Of a DNA stretch of 63,198 nucleotides, positions 26,646-36,104 are shown piece after piece. Source of the stretch: a virus. The stretch spans positions 1 through 63,198 of IMG/VR virus record IMGVR_UViG_3300045929_000106; one strand, given 5' to 3'. Positions within the stretch are counted from its first letter, which is position 1; every line of letters starts with the position of its first letter. Both the position numbers and the translations under genes were made by a program. Under the pieces are notes generated by a model that saw only the letters and a program-made list of their open reading frames with translations, had not been told where the DNA came from and did not search any database.

Positions 26646-27041
26646 TTAGAGAGACTGGGTCAAGGTGACGCTCGTCAGCGAGATGGCCGCGCCGGTGGCG
26701 AAGGCCACCGTGTTGAAGTTGCAGTCCGAGCCCGAGGTCCCCACGTTGCCGTCGAAAAGCACGGTGGCCCCGTCCGCTTTCAGGGAACGGAACCATGTGC
26801 AGGTTCCGTCCGCGATGACCGTGGAGGGAGTGATGGCGTTGGCGGCGGCGCTCGCGCCCGAGGCCGCCGTGAAAGCCGTAGCGGCCCAGCGCAACTCGGC
26901 TAGTTTTACCTGGGAACTGACGGCTACGTTGGCGGTGGCGGGACGGACCCCGTCGTAGAAGCGGATGTAGCCGTTGTCGCACTGCTCGGTGGTCGCGTCG
27001 AGCCGGGTGTTGGCCAGCGGGGTGGATGTTCCTAGCGCCAT
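26646..27041 (-). CDS. Small tail protein
   Basis: A 131-residue, Ala/Thr/Val-rich beta protein with an N-terminal ALGTSTPLANTRLDATTEQC. AAGGAGAAACT precedes the ATG, so it is likely well expressed. The composition suggests a virion decoration or small tail protein encoded next to the nozzle. No family recognised. Confidence 0.5.
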   Translation of the reverse strand: MALGTSTPLANTRLDATTEQCDNGYIRFYDGVRPATANVAVSSQVKLAELRWAATAFTAASGASAAANAITPSTVIADGTCTWFRSLKADGATVLFDGNVGTSGSDCNFNTVAFATGAAISLTSVTLTQSL

Positions 27042-27050
27042 AGTTTCTCC

Positions 27051-30000
27051 TTAGATGAATGCGCCGCGCTCGTAATGCGGGCCGCCGAATGGTTTTGTCA
27101 CCATGTACTCTGAGGTCCCCCGGCTCCACTGGGCCACGCGGACCTCGCAATCCTTCTGGAAAAGGCGGAAGGGAACGCAGCTCGTCAGGGAATAACTGAC
27201 CAGCTTGGCCTTCTGCGGGCGCAGGACCTCGTACAGCTTCTGCACGGTGCCCACGGTGGAGGCGAAGACATAACTGTTCACGGTTCCGCTGGTGTCCGTG
27301 ATCCGCAGGGTCACATAGTCGTAGCTCTGCAGGGCGATATAACAGTCGCGGTGGTGATACCAGCCCTGCAGGCCGTGCGAGGTGGTCTGGGTGATCCAGT
27401 TCTTCGCCAGCTCCGGCGCGGGCTCCCAGACCCAGCGGATCTTGAAGTTCTGGTCATAGCGGATGGGGATCGAGGGGATGCAGCGGAGCTGGTGCGCGAT
27501 GAACGGCGTCATAAAGCTGTAGGCCATCTCGCGCTCGCCGTTATGGTTGATCTTCTGGAAGACCTGGGCCACCTGCCCGCCGTCGTACTGGACCGTGAAG
27601 TCGCAGTCCAGGCCGCCGGTGTCAGCCTGGAGCACGAACCCCTGCACGAACTTCGCGCCCTCGTAGCCATCGTCCGTCCAGTCCGTCCAGAGGGCTGCGA
27701 GATCGGGTTTGGGGTAGCCTATCCAGCGGACCTTCCACTCCGGGTACTGCCGCCAGTTGCCCTTGGGGACCAGCTTGATCTCGGTGGAGATGAACGGGGC
27801 CCCGAAGCTGTAGGCCTTCTGGACGCGCCCGTCATGGTTGACCGAGAGGGTGCGGACCACCGCGCCCTCGCTGACCACGTCCACTTCGATGACCTCGCCC
27901 TGCGTGTCCGCTTCAATCGCCACGCCGTGGTAAGCCGTGGGGTCCGAGGGAGTGTAGTCGGGGACCCACATGGTGAATTCCGGCTGCGCCACATAGACCC
28001 AGCCCACCTTGAAGTTCTCCAGGTAGCGGATGTTATTGCCCGAGGGGATCAGCTTCATCAGGTGGATGGTGGGCGGCTCGGCCAGGGGATAAGGCTTCTC
28101 CAGCTCGCCATCGTGGTTCACCGTGAAGGTATGGATCAGGGTCTGGTCGCACCATAGCTCCAGGGTCACGTCCTCGCCTTCCGTGTCCGCTTGCAGGACA
28201 AAGCCCTGGAGATACTTGGGCTGCGGCTTACCGTCATCCGTCCAGTCGCTATGGAACTTTGTCAGCTCCGGCTTCTTTGTCCACTTGGGGATGAACCGGA
28301 ACAGCTCCCAGGTGGAGGGCTCCACCGGCACGCAGCGGAGCTGGTGGGTGATGGCGGGGCTGGTGAAGCTGTAGGGCTTGGTCGACTGGCCGCCGTGGTT
28401 GATCGTCAGGGTGGCGATGACCACGCCGTTGTCGCCCTGGACCTCGATCTGCCGGTTGACCGAGAACGTGTTGGCCTCGATCAGGCAGCCATAGACCCAC
28501 TTGTCCCCGGGCTCGCCGTCATCGGTCCAGTCCGTGGCGCGGGCCTTGCTGATCTCCGGTTTGGGGACGAAGCTCGGCTGGTATTGGTAGAGGTAGCTGA
28601 CGCCGGCGCCGGTCCAGTCTACGTCCAACGCGAAGGTGGGCGAGAGTAGGCCCAGGCCCAGGTTGAAGTCGACCACAAACTGGTCGCGGGCGCTCCCGGC
28701 GAGGGACTCCGCCACCACGGTGTCGATGCTGAAGTCCGTGCGCGCGGCGGTATGTACGGTGTTGCCGCCGGGATTGCAGTCGAGAATGTAGTCGCCCCAG
28801 AGCTTCTGCAGGCGCGGGTCGCCCATGTCTTCCGCCCGCGTGATCAGGCGGCAGAAGATGGCGTTGCCGTTGTCCGTGGTCCCGCCGTAGTTGTACAGTT
28901 GGTTCCCGCAGCCCACCAGCAGGTTGTTGGCGTTATACCACTCGCTCCCGCCGGGGACCTTGAAGCCGCCAATCTCAAAGGCGCGGCTGGTTGGCTTGGT
29001 GTTCACGTAGCCGAGCGCCCCCGCGTCGTCCAGGCCGAATAGGTCGATGCTCACCCAGCCCTTGGCCTGCTTACTGTCGTAGACCAAGGTCGCGTAAGTG
29101 GTCCCGGCGGCTCCGATGGTTGTCTGAGGGAAGTCGTAGAAGAGCAGCCCGTCGAACCACGTCAGCCGGTGGTAGCGCAGCTTGCCGTAGCTGAAATCCG
29201 GTTTACTGATCCATGACTCGTTCACCAGCCAGGGGAAGATCTGCGCGAGCGTGCGCGGGCTGGTGTTGTCATGGATGAAGAACGGGTACATGGCCGCGTC
29301 CGTCAGGCACTCCAGGCCGCTCGCGATAGACCAGTTGTACACGCCGTCCCGGCCCAGCCATGTGACATGCTCGGCCACGCCGGTGGTCTGGGTGGTCAAC
29401 GAGTAGGGGGCCCATATGCCCTTGCCGCCGGGGACCTCCTCCACCTGGAACTGGCCGGGGGCGATTAAGCTTGGGTACACGCGGAACATGCGCTCCGTCG
29501 ACCAGAGCAGGCAGGTGCCGTCCACCATGCAGCCGTTCACCAGGGGCTCGGTGGCGCTCGTGACCGTCAGGCTGTTGACCACGTCCGTCGAATCGGGATC
29601 GTTGCCGTTTGTCCAGTAGAGATCGCCGGGGGCCTCCGCGTTCCCCACGCCGAAAACGAACGCGCCGCCGGTCCCGGTGGAGAACGGGCCCCAGATGTGC
29701 GGCAGCGCCGTGCCGTGCTTCAGCGTGCCTTCCGGCGTCGACCACGGCACCGCGCCGCCCTCCACCGCGCCGCTCGCGTCCTCCGTCAGCTCCAGGACCG
29801 TATCGCTGAGGACCTGGAAGATGGAGAAGTTTCCCTGATTGACGCCGATATAGGAGCCCTGGAACCAGCGGGTGTTGAAGTAGTCGCCCGTGGAGCGGGT
29901 GAGAATATAAGTGCCGGTGCCGGTAGCGGATAAAGTGGCGTTGCCGAAGTGCGCGCGGTCCTGGGTGACAAACGGGGCGTACTGCGTGAACCGGGTGACG

Positions 30001-30959
30001 CCGGTCACCGGGTCCGTCGCGGACGGCGGGGACGGGGAGGTCTGGAGCACCTCGTCCGCATAGGTGTCGTCAAACGTGTCTCCGCTATTGCCGGTGCCCA
30101 CGTACACCCAGCGGTCGATGGTCCCGCCGAGACGGTACACATCGATATAGATGTTGGGGTCCGGTGTCAGCACGTCGTTCTGGGGATCGTAGGGAGCGTT
30201 GGGCAGCGTAAAGCGCGCGGACTGCTCGTCCAGGACGAGGTAGGGGCTGGCCAGGGTGACGCGAGTGGGCGCGGAGGGGTTGCTCCGCGCGCCGGTGAAG
30301 CGGTTGCGGTAGGCGAAGGCCCACTGGTACGCGCCGCTCAGCGGGCCGCCCCCTCCAGCGCCCCCTATAGCCACTGGGACCACTTGGTTGACCGGGATCG
30401 GCAGCCCCATGTAGTTGGCGCGGGCCATGGACGGATAGCCCGCCACGGGCGGAACCAGAGGAGTGTAATCCGGCAGATCGCCCGGGTAGTAGCCAATCGA
30501 CAGCATTTGCGACTGGTCCCCGATGTACTTGAAGGCGAACGGGGTCCCGATAGGCGTCATGTCCACGAACGAGAGAGGGAGCCCGCTCAGCGGCAGCCGC
30601 ACCCAGGTTCCGCCCGATGGATAGTAGGGGAGCTTCACCGGGTTGGGAGTGGCGTGCATCAGATACACGCCGTCCTTGCCCACCCGCAGCTTGGTCCCGA
30701 TGCCCACCACGTACTCGTAGCTGTAATGCTGCGCGCCGTGGCTGTTATTCATGCGGGAGATCGAGTGGATATCCACGTCGCCGTCTATCGCCATGTCGGC
30801 AAACAGGCTCAGGCCGGGGCGGGAGGTGATCTCGCCCTGTTGCGACATGCGGACGTTGCGCATCAGGACGCCCTGCTCGTCGGGGACTGCGTCCGCTGGC
30901 CGGTTCCAGTTCATGCCCCTGGTGGGGAACTTTACCGTCTTGCGCTCAAAGGCTGCCAT
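27051..30959 (-). CDS. Large nozzle-like tail protein with five C-terminal tandem repeats
   Basis: The 1302-residue protein begins FPTRGMNWNRPADAVPDEQG, which resembles phage tail nozzle/stabilisation proteins (P22 gp10/T7 gp12 type), and contains a beta-propeller-like first 780 residues. From about residue 813 the sequence repeats in blocks of about 93 residues. DWTDDG-type starts lie at roughly 813, 906, 1001 (variant DYTPSD) and 1094, and a divergent fifth lies to 1280. No SD is seen; instead, an 11-bp repeat array lies directly upstream. A short-tailed virion is the main implication. Confidence 0.7.
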   Translation of the reverse strand: MAAFERKTVKFPTRGMNWNRPADAVPDEQGVLMRNVRMSQQGEITSRPGLSLFADMAIDGDVDIHSISRMNNSHGAQHYSYEYVVGIGTKLRVGKDGVYLMHATPNPVKLPYYPSGGTWVRLPLSGLPLSFVDMTPIGTPFAFKYIGDQSQMLSIGYYPGDLPDYTPLVPPVAGYPSMARANYMGLPIPVNQVVPVAIGGAGGGGPLSGAYQWAFAYRNRFTGARSNPSAPTRVTLASPYLVLDEQSARFTLPNAPYDPQNDVLTPDPNIYIDVYRLGGTIDRWVYVGTGNSGDTFDDTYADEVLQTSPSPPSATDPVTGVTRFTQYAPFVTQDRAHFGNATLSATGTGTYILTRSTGDYFNTRWFQGSYIGVNQGNFSIFQVLSDTVLELTEDASGAVEGGAVPWSTPEGTLKHGTALPHIWGPFSTGTGGAFVFGVGNAEAPGDLYWTNGNDPDSTDVVNSLTVTSATEPLVNGCMVDGTCLLWSTERMFRVYPSLIAPGQFQVEEVPGGKGIWAPYSLTTQTTGVAEHVTWLGRDGVYNWSIASGLECLTDAAMYPFFIHDNTSPRTLAQIFPWLVNESWISKPDFSYGKLRYHRLTWFDGLLFYDFPQTTIGAAGTTYATLVYDSKQAKGWVSIDLFGLDDAGALGYVNTKPTSRAFEIGGFKVPGGSEWYNANNLLVGCGNQLYNYGGTTDNGNAIFCRLITRAEDMGDPRLQKLWGDYILDCNPGGNTVHTAARTDFSIDTVVAESLAGSARDQFVVDFNLGLGLLSPTFALDVDWTGAGVSYLYQYQPSFVPKPEISKARATDWTDDGEPGDKWVYGCLIEANTFSVNRQIEVQGDNGVVIATLTINHGGQSTKPYSFTSPAITHQLRCVPVEPSTWELFRFIPKWTKKPELTKFHSDWTDDGKPQPKYLQGFVLQADTEGEDVTLELWCDQTLIHTFTVNHDGELEKPYPLAEPPTIHLMKLIPSGNNIRYLENFKVGWVYVAQPEFTMWVPDYTPSDPTAYHGVAIEADTQGEVIEVDVVSEGAVVRTLSVNHDGRVQKAYSFGAPFISTEIKLVPKGNWRQYPEWKVRWIGYPKPDLAALWTDWTDDGYEGAKFVQGFVLQADTGGLDCDFTVQYDGGQVAQVFQKINHNGEREMAYSFMTPFIAHQLRCIPSIPIRYDQNFKIRWVWEPAPELAKNWITQTTSHGLQGWYHHRDCYIALQSYDYVTLRITDTSGTVNSYVFASTVGTVQKLYEVLRPQKAKLVSYSLTSCVPFRLFQKDCEVRVAQWSRGTSEYMVTKPFGGPHYERGAFI

Positions 30960-30965
30960 GTTATG

Positions 30966-31075
30966 CCACCGCTATACCACCGGAATCCCACCGGAATACC
31001 CACCCCCGGGAATACCACCGGAATACCACCGGAATACCACCGCTATGCCACCGGAATACCACCGGAATACCGCCA
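30966..31075. repeat. 11-bp tandem repeat array
   Basis: Ten tandem units of about 11 bp, most reading CCACCGGAATA on the plus strand, with CCACCGCTATA/G variants and one expanded 16-bp unit at 30999-31014. The array fills the gap between two minus-strand genes, from the stop of the upstream gene to six bases before the ATG at 30959. Because 11 is not a multiple of three, every frame of the array gives a repeated peptide. It probably affects RNA structure or initiation of the nozzle gene, but this is inference. Confidence 0.85.
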
Positions 31076-32371
31076 TCACGCCACCTGCTGGTCCGTCAGG
31101 TCCGCGCGCTGGAAGAGGCTCGTCAGGTAGCGGACCTTCGTCTCCAGCCGCTTGTTGCGCCGCGCCGCTCCCGCCAGGAAGTTGTCGTAGAGCGGCATGG
31201 TCGAGATGAATTCCGCGCCGCCCATCTTCCAGCTCAGGATGTGACGGCAGTAATCGTAGAGGTAGGGCAGCTCCTCGCGGCCCGCCTGGACGTAATCGCC
31301 CGCGCCGGTGGTGAGCGGGGCCGCCTGCACGAGATCCAGGCTGATGGTATACGCGCCCCGGGGGACGCGGTAGAGGGCCAGGAGATCGTAGGCGGCGGCG
31401 GCCTGCGAGGGAACGCCGAGGGAAGTCGCCCAGAACGGCTTGGCGCAATCCATCTCCGCGATGGTGGCGAGCGGAACCGGCGAGCCGTTGACGCGCACGC
31501 GGAGCATCGAGTGCGCCATGGCGGCGATGTCCAGGGCGTTCTGGTAGCGCTCCTGGCAGTACTTGGCGCGCAGCGGATCGTAGCCGGGGTTGTGCGTCGA
31601 GAGCAGATCGTAGAGCGCGCCCCACTTCAGCGCCCAGGCCCACTCGTCGGGAATGGCGAAGCTCACGGCGTCGTTGGGGATCAGCTCCAGCGTCTGCGCG
31701 TAGATCAGGTGGATCGTCCCGGCGCCGCTCGGCGGCGGAACCAGGGTGAGACTCCCGGGCATCGACTCCGCCTGCGAATAGCCGTAGGGCTTGCCGGGGT
31801 TCAAGCTCCACAGGGGGGAGTAGGCCTGCGCGGCGTAGAAGTCCGTGCGGCTGAGCGACCAGGAGGTGACGGTGTCCGTGTCCGTCCACGCCGCCCGGTC
31901 GATCACCGCCACGTCTTGCGGCAGGGGCACGGAGTTGGCGGGCGGGGCCGGTGGCGTCAGGGTGGTGGTGGTCAGCGGCAGGTGCGCGTCGATCACAAAC
32001 TGGTTACGGCGGCGCACGAGGGCTGCGGTGATCTGGTTGATCGAGAACTGCGGCGTCATGCCGGTCCCGGCGGTTCCGGCGGCGGCAGGCTCCAGCAGGT
32101 GGTGTTGGATCTCGGTGACGAGGTTCCCGAAGGCGTAGTCGCGGCGGCGCAGGGTGGGCAGTTCTTGGGAGAGATCGTAGAGGGCGGTGTTGGCTACGGT
32201 GGAGAAACTGGCGGAGGTTGTCCAGTAACTGCAGAGGGCCCCCCATGCGAGAAGAGACTCGTGGAGGGCCCTGCGCAGCTCGTCGGAAGTCCAGAAGACG
32301 AGATCGGGGTCGCCCAGGCTGGCCGCCAATTCAGCGATGAACTGAGACTCCGTAACCTGGGTGTAAGCCAC
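31076..32371 (-). CDS. Probable structural adaptor protein
   Basis: A 431-residue protein with a helical N-terminus (SQFIAELAASLGDPDLVFWT) and several strand- and Trp-rich parts. GTG start with GGGAGATG upstream. It lies between the adaptor-like protein at 32.6 kb and the nozzle-like protein, so a head-tail or tail connector is likely. The final helical 70 residues are charged. Confidence 0.5.
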   Translation of the reverse strand: MAYTQVTESQFIAELAASLGDPDLVFWTSDELRRALHESLLAWGALCSYWTTSASFSTVANTALYDLSQELPTLRRRDYAFGNLVTEIQHHLLEPAAAGTAGTGMTPQFSINQITAALVRRRNQFVIDAHLPLTTTTLTPPAPPANSVPLPQDVAVIDRAAWTDTDTVTSWSLSRTDFYAAQAYSPLWSLNPGKPYGYSQAESMPGSLTLVPPPSGAGTIHLIYAQTLELIPNDAVSFAIPDEWAWALKWGALYDLLSTHNPGYDPLRAKYCQERYQNALDIAAMAHSMLRVRVNGSPVPLATIAEMDCAKPFWATSLGVPSQAAAAYDLLALYRVPRGAYTISLDLVQAAPLTTGAGDYVQAGREELPYLYDYCRHILSWKMGGAEFISTMPLYDNFLAGAARRNKRLETKVRYLTSLFQRADLTDQQVA

Positions 32372-32380
32372 TGCATCTCC

Positions 32381-32608
32381 CTAGTACTTGCCTTTGTTGC
32401 TTCCTTTAATGGTGATCTGGGTGTCCCAGTTTCCTTCCGCGCCGGGGCCCTCGATGGAAGCCCCGCCGCTCTTGCTGATGTTGCCGGTGGCCTTCTTGTA
32501 GCTGTGAACCGGGGCGTCCCCGCCGTTGTCCACGTTCTCGCTGCTCATCGGGGTCTTGATCTGTCCCTGCGTCGATCCTTCTTTTCCAGGTCCCTTTGTG
32601 TCGGGCAT
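32381..32608 (-). CDS. Small hypothetical protein
   Basis: A 75-residue Gly/Lys/Ser-rich protein of low complexity with AAGGATGACTT before the ATG. No family recognised. It may be a minor virion component or a linker. Confidence 0.5.
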   Translation of the reverse strand: MPDTKGPGKEGSTQGQIKTPMSSENVDNGGDAPVHSYKKATGNISKSGGASIEGPGAEGNWDTQITIKGSNKGKY

Positions 32609-32617
32609 AAGTCATCC

Positions 32618-33862
32618 TTAATATGGGTAAACTGCGTGCGTCTGGAGCCAGCTCCCGTCGCACCATGGACCGGCGTAGGGCAGGGACTGGCTCTGATAAA
32701 TCAGGTCCTTCATCGCGGTTTCATCGTCCTTCTTCTCCAGCTCGTAAATCATCTTCTCAGCGGTCAGACGATGGATGTTCGACACTTGCGGGTCGCGGTA
32801 GGGGTTGGGCTGGTTGGCCGTCCCCGGCCAGAGGGAGAGGTTGGTCAGAGACATCTCCACCAGCACGTCGCCGCGCCGCTGAACGAACGGGGGCAGGACC
32901 GGATCGTCATCCGTCAGGGACGGGAGCTTCTTGTAGTAGAGGTAGGTGTAGACCCCGTTGTCCGCTACCGGGCGCGGCCACAGCTCGTAGCGCGGGACGC
33001 TGGAGGTCCGGTCTGCCTTGCACGGGAAGACGAAGATGTCTCCCTCCACATAATCGCCTACAGGGAAGTGGACTTCGACCCCGCACGAGAGGCTGACAGG
33101 GCTTTGGCTCGTGAGGACTCCGGCCCCTTCAGTAATCCCTTCCTCTTGGCTCCAGCGGAAAACCGCCGCCCCGGAAGGTCCACCCGTTGTGATCTCGACA
33201 GCATATATCGTGTCTTGCGGGTAGGTGTACCCGTCACTTGTTCCGGCACCGGGCGCGGGTCCGCTACCGTGGACCTGTAGGACACTTCCGACTTGCCCTT
33301 GGACGTTTCTGGTGTAGTCATAAAAAGCCAGCGCGTAACTGCTCCCGGATTGGGAGCGCTGCGGGTCCATGGCGTCCAACTCCGCCTGCATGGCGTTGTG
33401 GTTCAGGCGGTAGTTGCGCGCCGGGTCAACGACACTGTAGAACTCCTGAAAGTCCTCCGGCATCGCAAAGTAACACTGGAACAGGCTGTAGCTCTGGCCG
33501 GTCAGATCGGGGCCGGTCCACGGGCGGTCCATCGTCAGGGAGGTCGAGCTGTCGACCCGCTCCACGGTATAGGCAGGGTAGGAGCCGCCTGCAATAGCCC
33601 CTACCCTCACCTGCTTGCCCACCAGCTCCGGCGCGAAGCTGGTGGCGGAGCCGGTGACCACCGCCGTGCCAGAGGTCACCGAGATGGTTCCGGGGCTGGC
33701 GTAGCTGGACGGGTGAAACGCGCCAACCCCGGTCAGCCAAGACCAAGTGCGGCGCTCCGCCAACTGGTTGAAGGCGTCCCGCACGAGGTCCTGGCAGAGA
33801 TCGGGCCCCGCCGCCGGTACGCGGAGCTGAACCCTGCTCCAGACTGTGGTGAAGGTGTCCAC
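32618..33862 (-). CDS. Head-to-tail adaptor/tail tubular-like protein
   Basis: A 414-residue protein with a helical N-terminal LVRDAFNQLAERRTWSWL and a strand-rich body typical of podovirus gp4/gp11-type adaptor proteins. Its GTG start at 33862 is contained in a 29-bp direct repeat (see the repeat entry). Order scaffold, capsid, decoration, adaptor fits this role. The assignment is by pattern and position. Confidence 0.55.
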   Translation of the reverse strand: MDTFTTVWSRVQLRVPAAGPDLCQDLVRDAFNQLAERRTWSWLTGVGAFHPSSYASPGTISVTSGTAVVTGSATSFAPELVGKQVRVGAIAGGSYPAYTVERVDSSTSLTMDRPWTGPDLTGQSYSLFQCYFAMPEDFQEFYSVVDPARNYRLNHNAMQAELDAMDPQRSQSGSSYALAFYDYTRNVQGQVGSVLQVHGSGPAPGAGTSDGYTYPQDTIYAVEITTGGPSGAAVFRWSQEEGITEGAGVLTSQSPVSLSCGVEVHFPVGDYVEGDIFVFPCKADRTSSVPRYELWPRPVADNGVYTYLYYKKLPSLTDDDPVLPPFVQRRGDVLVEMSLTNLSLWPGTANQPNPYRDPQVSNIHRLTAEKMIYELEKKDDETAMKDLIYQSQSLPYAGPWCDGSWLQTHAVYPY

Positions 33863-33906
33863 TTAGTGAGTCCCAAACCAGACTGTGGTGAAGGTGTCCA
33901 CTTAGT
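33839..33906. repeat. 29-bp direct repeat at a gene start
   Basis: Identical 29-bp copies lie at 33839-33867 and 33878-33906, start-to-start 39 bp. The first includes the GTG start and first codons of the adaptor-like gene. The second is an upstream copy that would begin the same peptide, VDTFTTVW, and then stop a few codons later. It looks like a partial duplication of the 5' end of the gene. Confidence 0.85.
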
Positions 33907-33971
33907 TACTCAAGGGGTAGCCCCCTAGCCGCGCATGGCGCAGCAGGCTTCCGCTTTTCGGGGGCATAAAC

Positions 33972-34217
33972 TCAGGTCCCGATGACCTCCAGATCGGTGG
34001 TGGACATGGTGCCGGTCAGCGTGATGACGCTGGTGCCGGGGACGGACCCGGCGGCCACGGAATAGGCGGTGAGCGCCGTGCCCTCGCCCACCACCATATG
34101 GACGTTGGCCAGCCCCACGGTGAGCGTGCTGCCGGTGGCCCCGGTGACGTTGTACAGCTTCTGCTTCACCGAGCCGATGACGTTGTGCTTGACGCTGTTG
34201 ACGGTAACCTCTGCCAT
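33972..34217 (-). CDS. Small virion-type protein
   Basis: An 81-residue, Val/Thr/Gly-rich beta protein (VNSVKHNVIGSVKQKLYNVT and following) with AAGGAGGACCC before the ATG, the strongest ribosome site in this part. Composition and expression suggest a head decoration or small structural protein. The protein at 53.9 kb has a similar composition. Confidence 0.55.
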   Translation of the reverse strand: MAEVTVNSVKHNVIGSVKQKLYNVTGATGSTLTVGLANVHMVVGEGTALTAYSVAAGSVPGTSVITLTGTMSTTDLEVIGT

Positions 34218-34226
34218 GGGTCCTCC

Positions 34227-34934
34227 TTATAGACCGGCGGGGATGTCCAGGGTGGCCTTGCAGAAGCCGTCTTCAGCTTCCTCAGTCACGATGCCGAGAG
34301 GGACCGCCGGGATCGTCTTGCTGGTCCCGAGGTCCACTCCTTGAGCGTCCGAGTTGGGCCCGTCAGCCGCCACCAGGACTTGGCCGGGAGTGGCCGCCGC
34401 GCACTTCACCGGGACGCTCTTGCCCTTCTGCAAGATCCAGATGAAGTTGCCGGGAACCGCAGCCGAGCGGAAGACTCCGGCCACGTTGGAGCGGAAGGTC
34501 CCCGCCACGTCGCTCAGGTTGCCGAGCGAGGCGTCGTTGGTGACCACGTAGTTGGCCGCGTCCTTCCAGTAGGCGAGCTGTCCCGCTTCGATGGGGACGG
34601 GCTCGGCCTGCGGCTTGGGCGCGGGCGCTTTTGCCTTGTGAGGATCGAGCGGCGGCTTCTCCGGCGGCTTCTCCCCCGGCTTGGCGGGAGGCTTCTCCTT
34701 CTCGCCCTTTTCCGCCGCTTCCTTTTCCGCAGCCTTCTTCTCGTCTGCGGCCTTCTTCTCGGCGGCCTTCTTCGCCACAGCCTCCGCCGCCGCATCGTGC
34801 ACGCGCACCTTCTGGTAGACGCGCCCCGCCCAGTTGATCACGCCGCCGAGTTCGCCGGGAGCATACGGCGTCTCTTCCTGCGAGGTGTCGGGGTTGCCGC
34901 TGCCGATATAGGGACTCACGATTAGTTGAGCCAT
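34227..34934 (-). CDS. Probable capsid decoration/cement protein
   Basis: The ATG at 34934 is chosen because CAGGAGGAAACTT lies directly before it; a longer frame from 34961 adds nine residues. The 235-residue product has a short N-terminal domain, an Ala/Lys/Glu- and Pro-rich insert (about residues 50-115), and a strand-rich C-terminal domain. It is encoded next to the capsid gene. The C-terminal domain resembles DUF2190-type cement proteins, a tentative match. Confidence 0.55.
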   Translation of the reverse strand: MAQLIVSPYIGSGNPDTSQEETPYAPGELGGVINWAGRVYQKVRVHDAAAEAVAKKAAEKKAADEKKAAEKEAAEKGEKEKPPAKPGEKPPEKPPLDPHKAKAPAPKPQAEPVPIEAGQLAYWKDAANYVVTNDASLGNLSDVAGTFRSNVAGVFRSAAVPGNFIWILQKGKSVPVKCAAATPGQVLVAADGPNSDAQGVDLGTSKTIPAVPLGIVTEEAEDGFCKATLDIPAGL

Positions 34935-34961
34935 AAGTTTCCTCCTGTTCGATCCCTGCAA

Positions 34962-36065
34962 CTACGAGGCAAACCCGTAGATCTGCTTGTGATACCTGGG
35001 GTGCACGGTGAGGTTGTGCGCGAGCAGGACCTGCCCCACCAGGATGGTGTTGTTGGCCGCCGGGATGAAGTCGCGGAAGCCGCCGCCAAAGGTGGCGTCG
35101 TTGGAGACGTAGTAGTTGAGGAACGGCTTGCGCGCGTTCAAGATCCAGAGCGTCTCGCGGGTGGTCGACAGGTTACCCGCCGGGTAGGCCGTCACAGCGC
35201 CCGAGGAGGTTTCCGTCAGGTAGGTCACGGCCACCGGGTCAGCCGCGCCCGCCGAGCCGGTCAGGTACTGGCCGGGGCAGTAGCGGCTTGCGACCATCGT
35301 AGCCCCGTTGAATGCCAGTCCCCGAAAGCCCACGCCCACTTCCAGCTTCGCATCCTGGAACCTCTGCTGGGTCTGGAACTTCGACTTGACGTAGCTGAAC
35401 CCCTTGGGAGTGGTGACCATGATGTTGGGCTCGTAGTTGCCGGAGCCGTAGAAGGCGTCCATGTAGCCCGAGTCGATGGTGTCGTACTCCAGGGAGCCGC
35501 CGTTGACGTTGACCGGCACAGAGGACAGGGAAGGCGTGAATGTGGCGCGGGTCAGGGTGCCGTAGGTGGCGTAGGCGGTCCCGTCCCAGGACTGCGCCGA
35601 GCCGTCGTTGATGGCCTCCGCGAGGCCGTTCACGTTGGCCGTGTAGTTGGTGGCGCTCCCGTTCAGGTAGGTGCCGATGGAGACAAACGCGCCCAGGGAC
35701 ATGTAGCCCTGGTCGATGCGCGCCTTCAGCAGCTTGATCGCCGCCAAATCCCCTTTGTTGAGGACTTGGATGTCCTCCTGGTAGAGGGGCACGCTGACCT
35801 GGGTGTACTTCACGTCCATGCGGAGCTGCTGCTCGGTCTGGCGCTGCGTGGTGGTGAAGGTTTTCCCCTTAGCGTAGCCGCCGCCAATCAGCGAGGCGTA
35901 AAGGAAGTCCTCGTTGATGGTGGAGCCGCCGGTGAAGTCCTCGCGCAGGTTCTGGCGGAGGTAATAGTTGAGAGGGTCTTGGTTATAGATGTTGTCGACC
36001 AAGCCGGGGTTGGTGCGGATATACCGCCTAGTCGTTACATTAATCGCATCGAGAGAATCAGGCAT
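34962..36065 (-). CDS. Major capsid protein
   Basis: A 367-residue protein with the composition and length of HK97-fold capsid proteins. It has a helical N-arm, a spine-like TTQRQTEQQLRMDVKYTQVSV near residues 71-91, and a C-terminal strand FRDFIPAANNTILVGQVLLAH. It follows the scaffold gene, is preceded by a short hairpin (36082-36103) and has AGAGGATAGAG before the ATG. The identification rests on order, size and pattern. Confidence 0.75.
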   Translation of the reverse strand: MPDSLDAINVTTRRYIRTNPGLVDNIYNQDPLNYYLRQNLREDFTGGSTINEDFLYASLIGGGYAKGKTFTTTQRQTEQQLRMDVKYTQVSVPLYQEDIQVLNKGDLAAIKLLKARIDQGYMSLGAFVSIGTYLNGSATNYTANVNGLAEAINDGSAQSWDGTAYATYGTLTRATFTPSLSSVPVNVNGGSLEYDTIDSGYMDAFYGSGNYEPNIMVTTPKGFSYVKSKFQTQQRFQDAKLEVGVGFRGLAFNGATMVASRYCPGQYLTGSAGAADPVAVTYLTETSSGAVTAYPAGNLSTTRETLWILNARKPFLNYYVSNDATFGGGFRDFIPAANNTILVGQVLLAHNLTVHPRYHKQIYGFAS

Positions 36066-36081
36066 CTCTATCCTCTATTCC

Positions 36082-36103
36082 GCCCCCGGCCTAGCAAGGG
36101 GGC
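36082..36103 (-). terminator. Hairpin between scaffold and capsid genes
   Basis: GCCCCC (36082-36087) and GGGGGC (36098-36103) form a perfect six-base stem with a ten-base loop. It lies in the short gap between the scaffold stop and the capsid start on the minus strand. It has no T-run, so it may be a partial terminator or an RNA processing or stability element that sets the relative output of the two genes. Confidence 0.4.
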
Positions 36104-36104
36104 T

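Noticed and set aside
31241-33280. Plus-strand frame of 679 residues opposite the adaptor genes
   Set aside because: Shadow of minus-strand genes; composition of antisense high-GC coding sequence.
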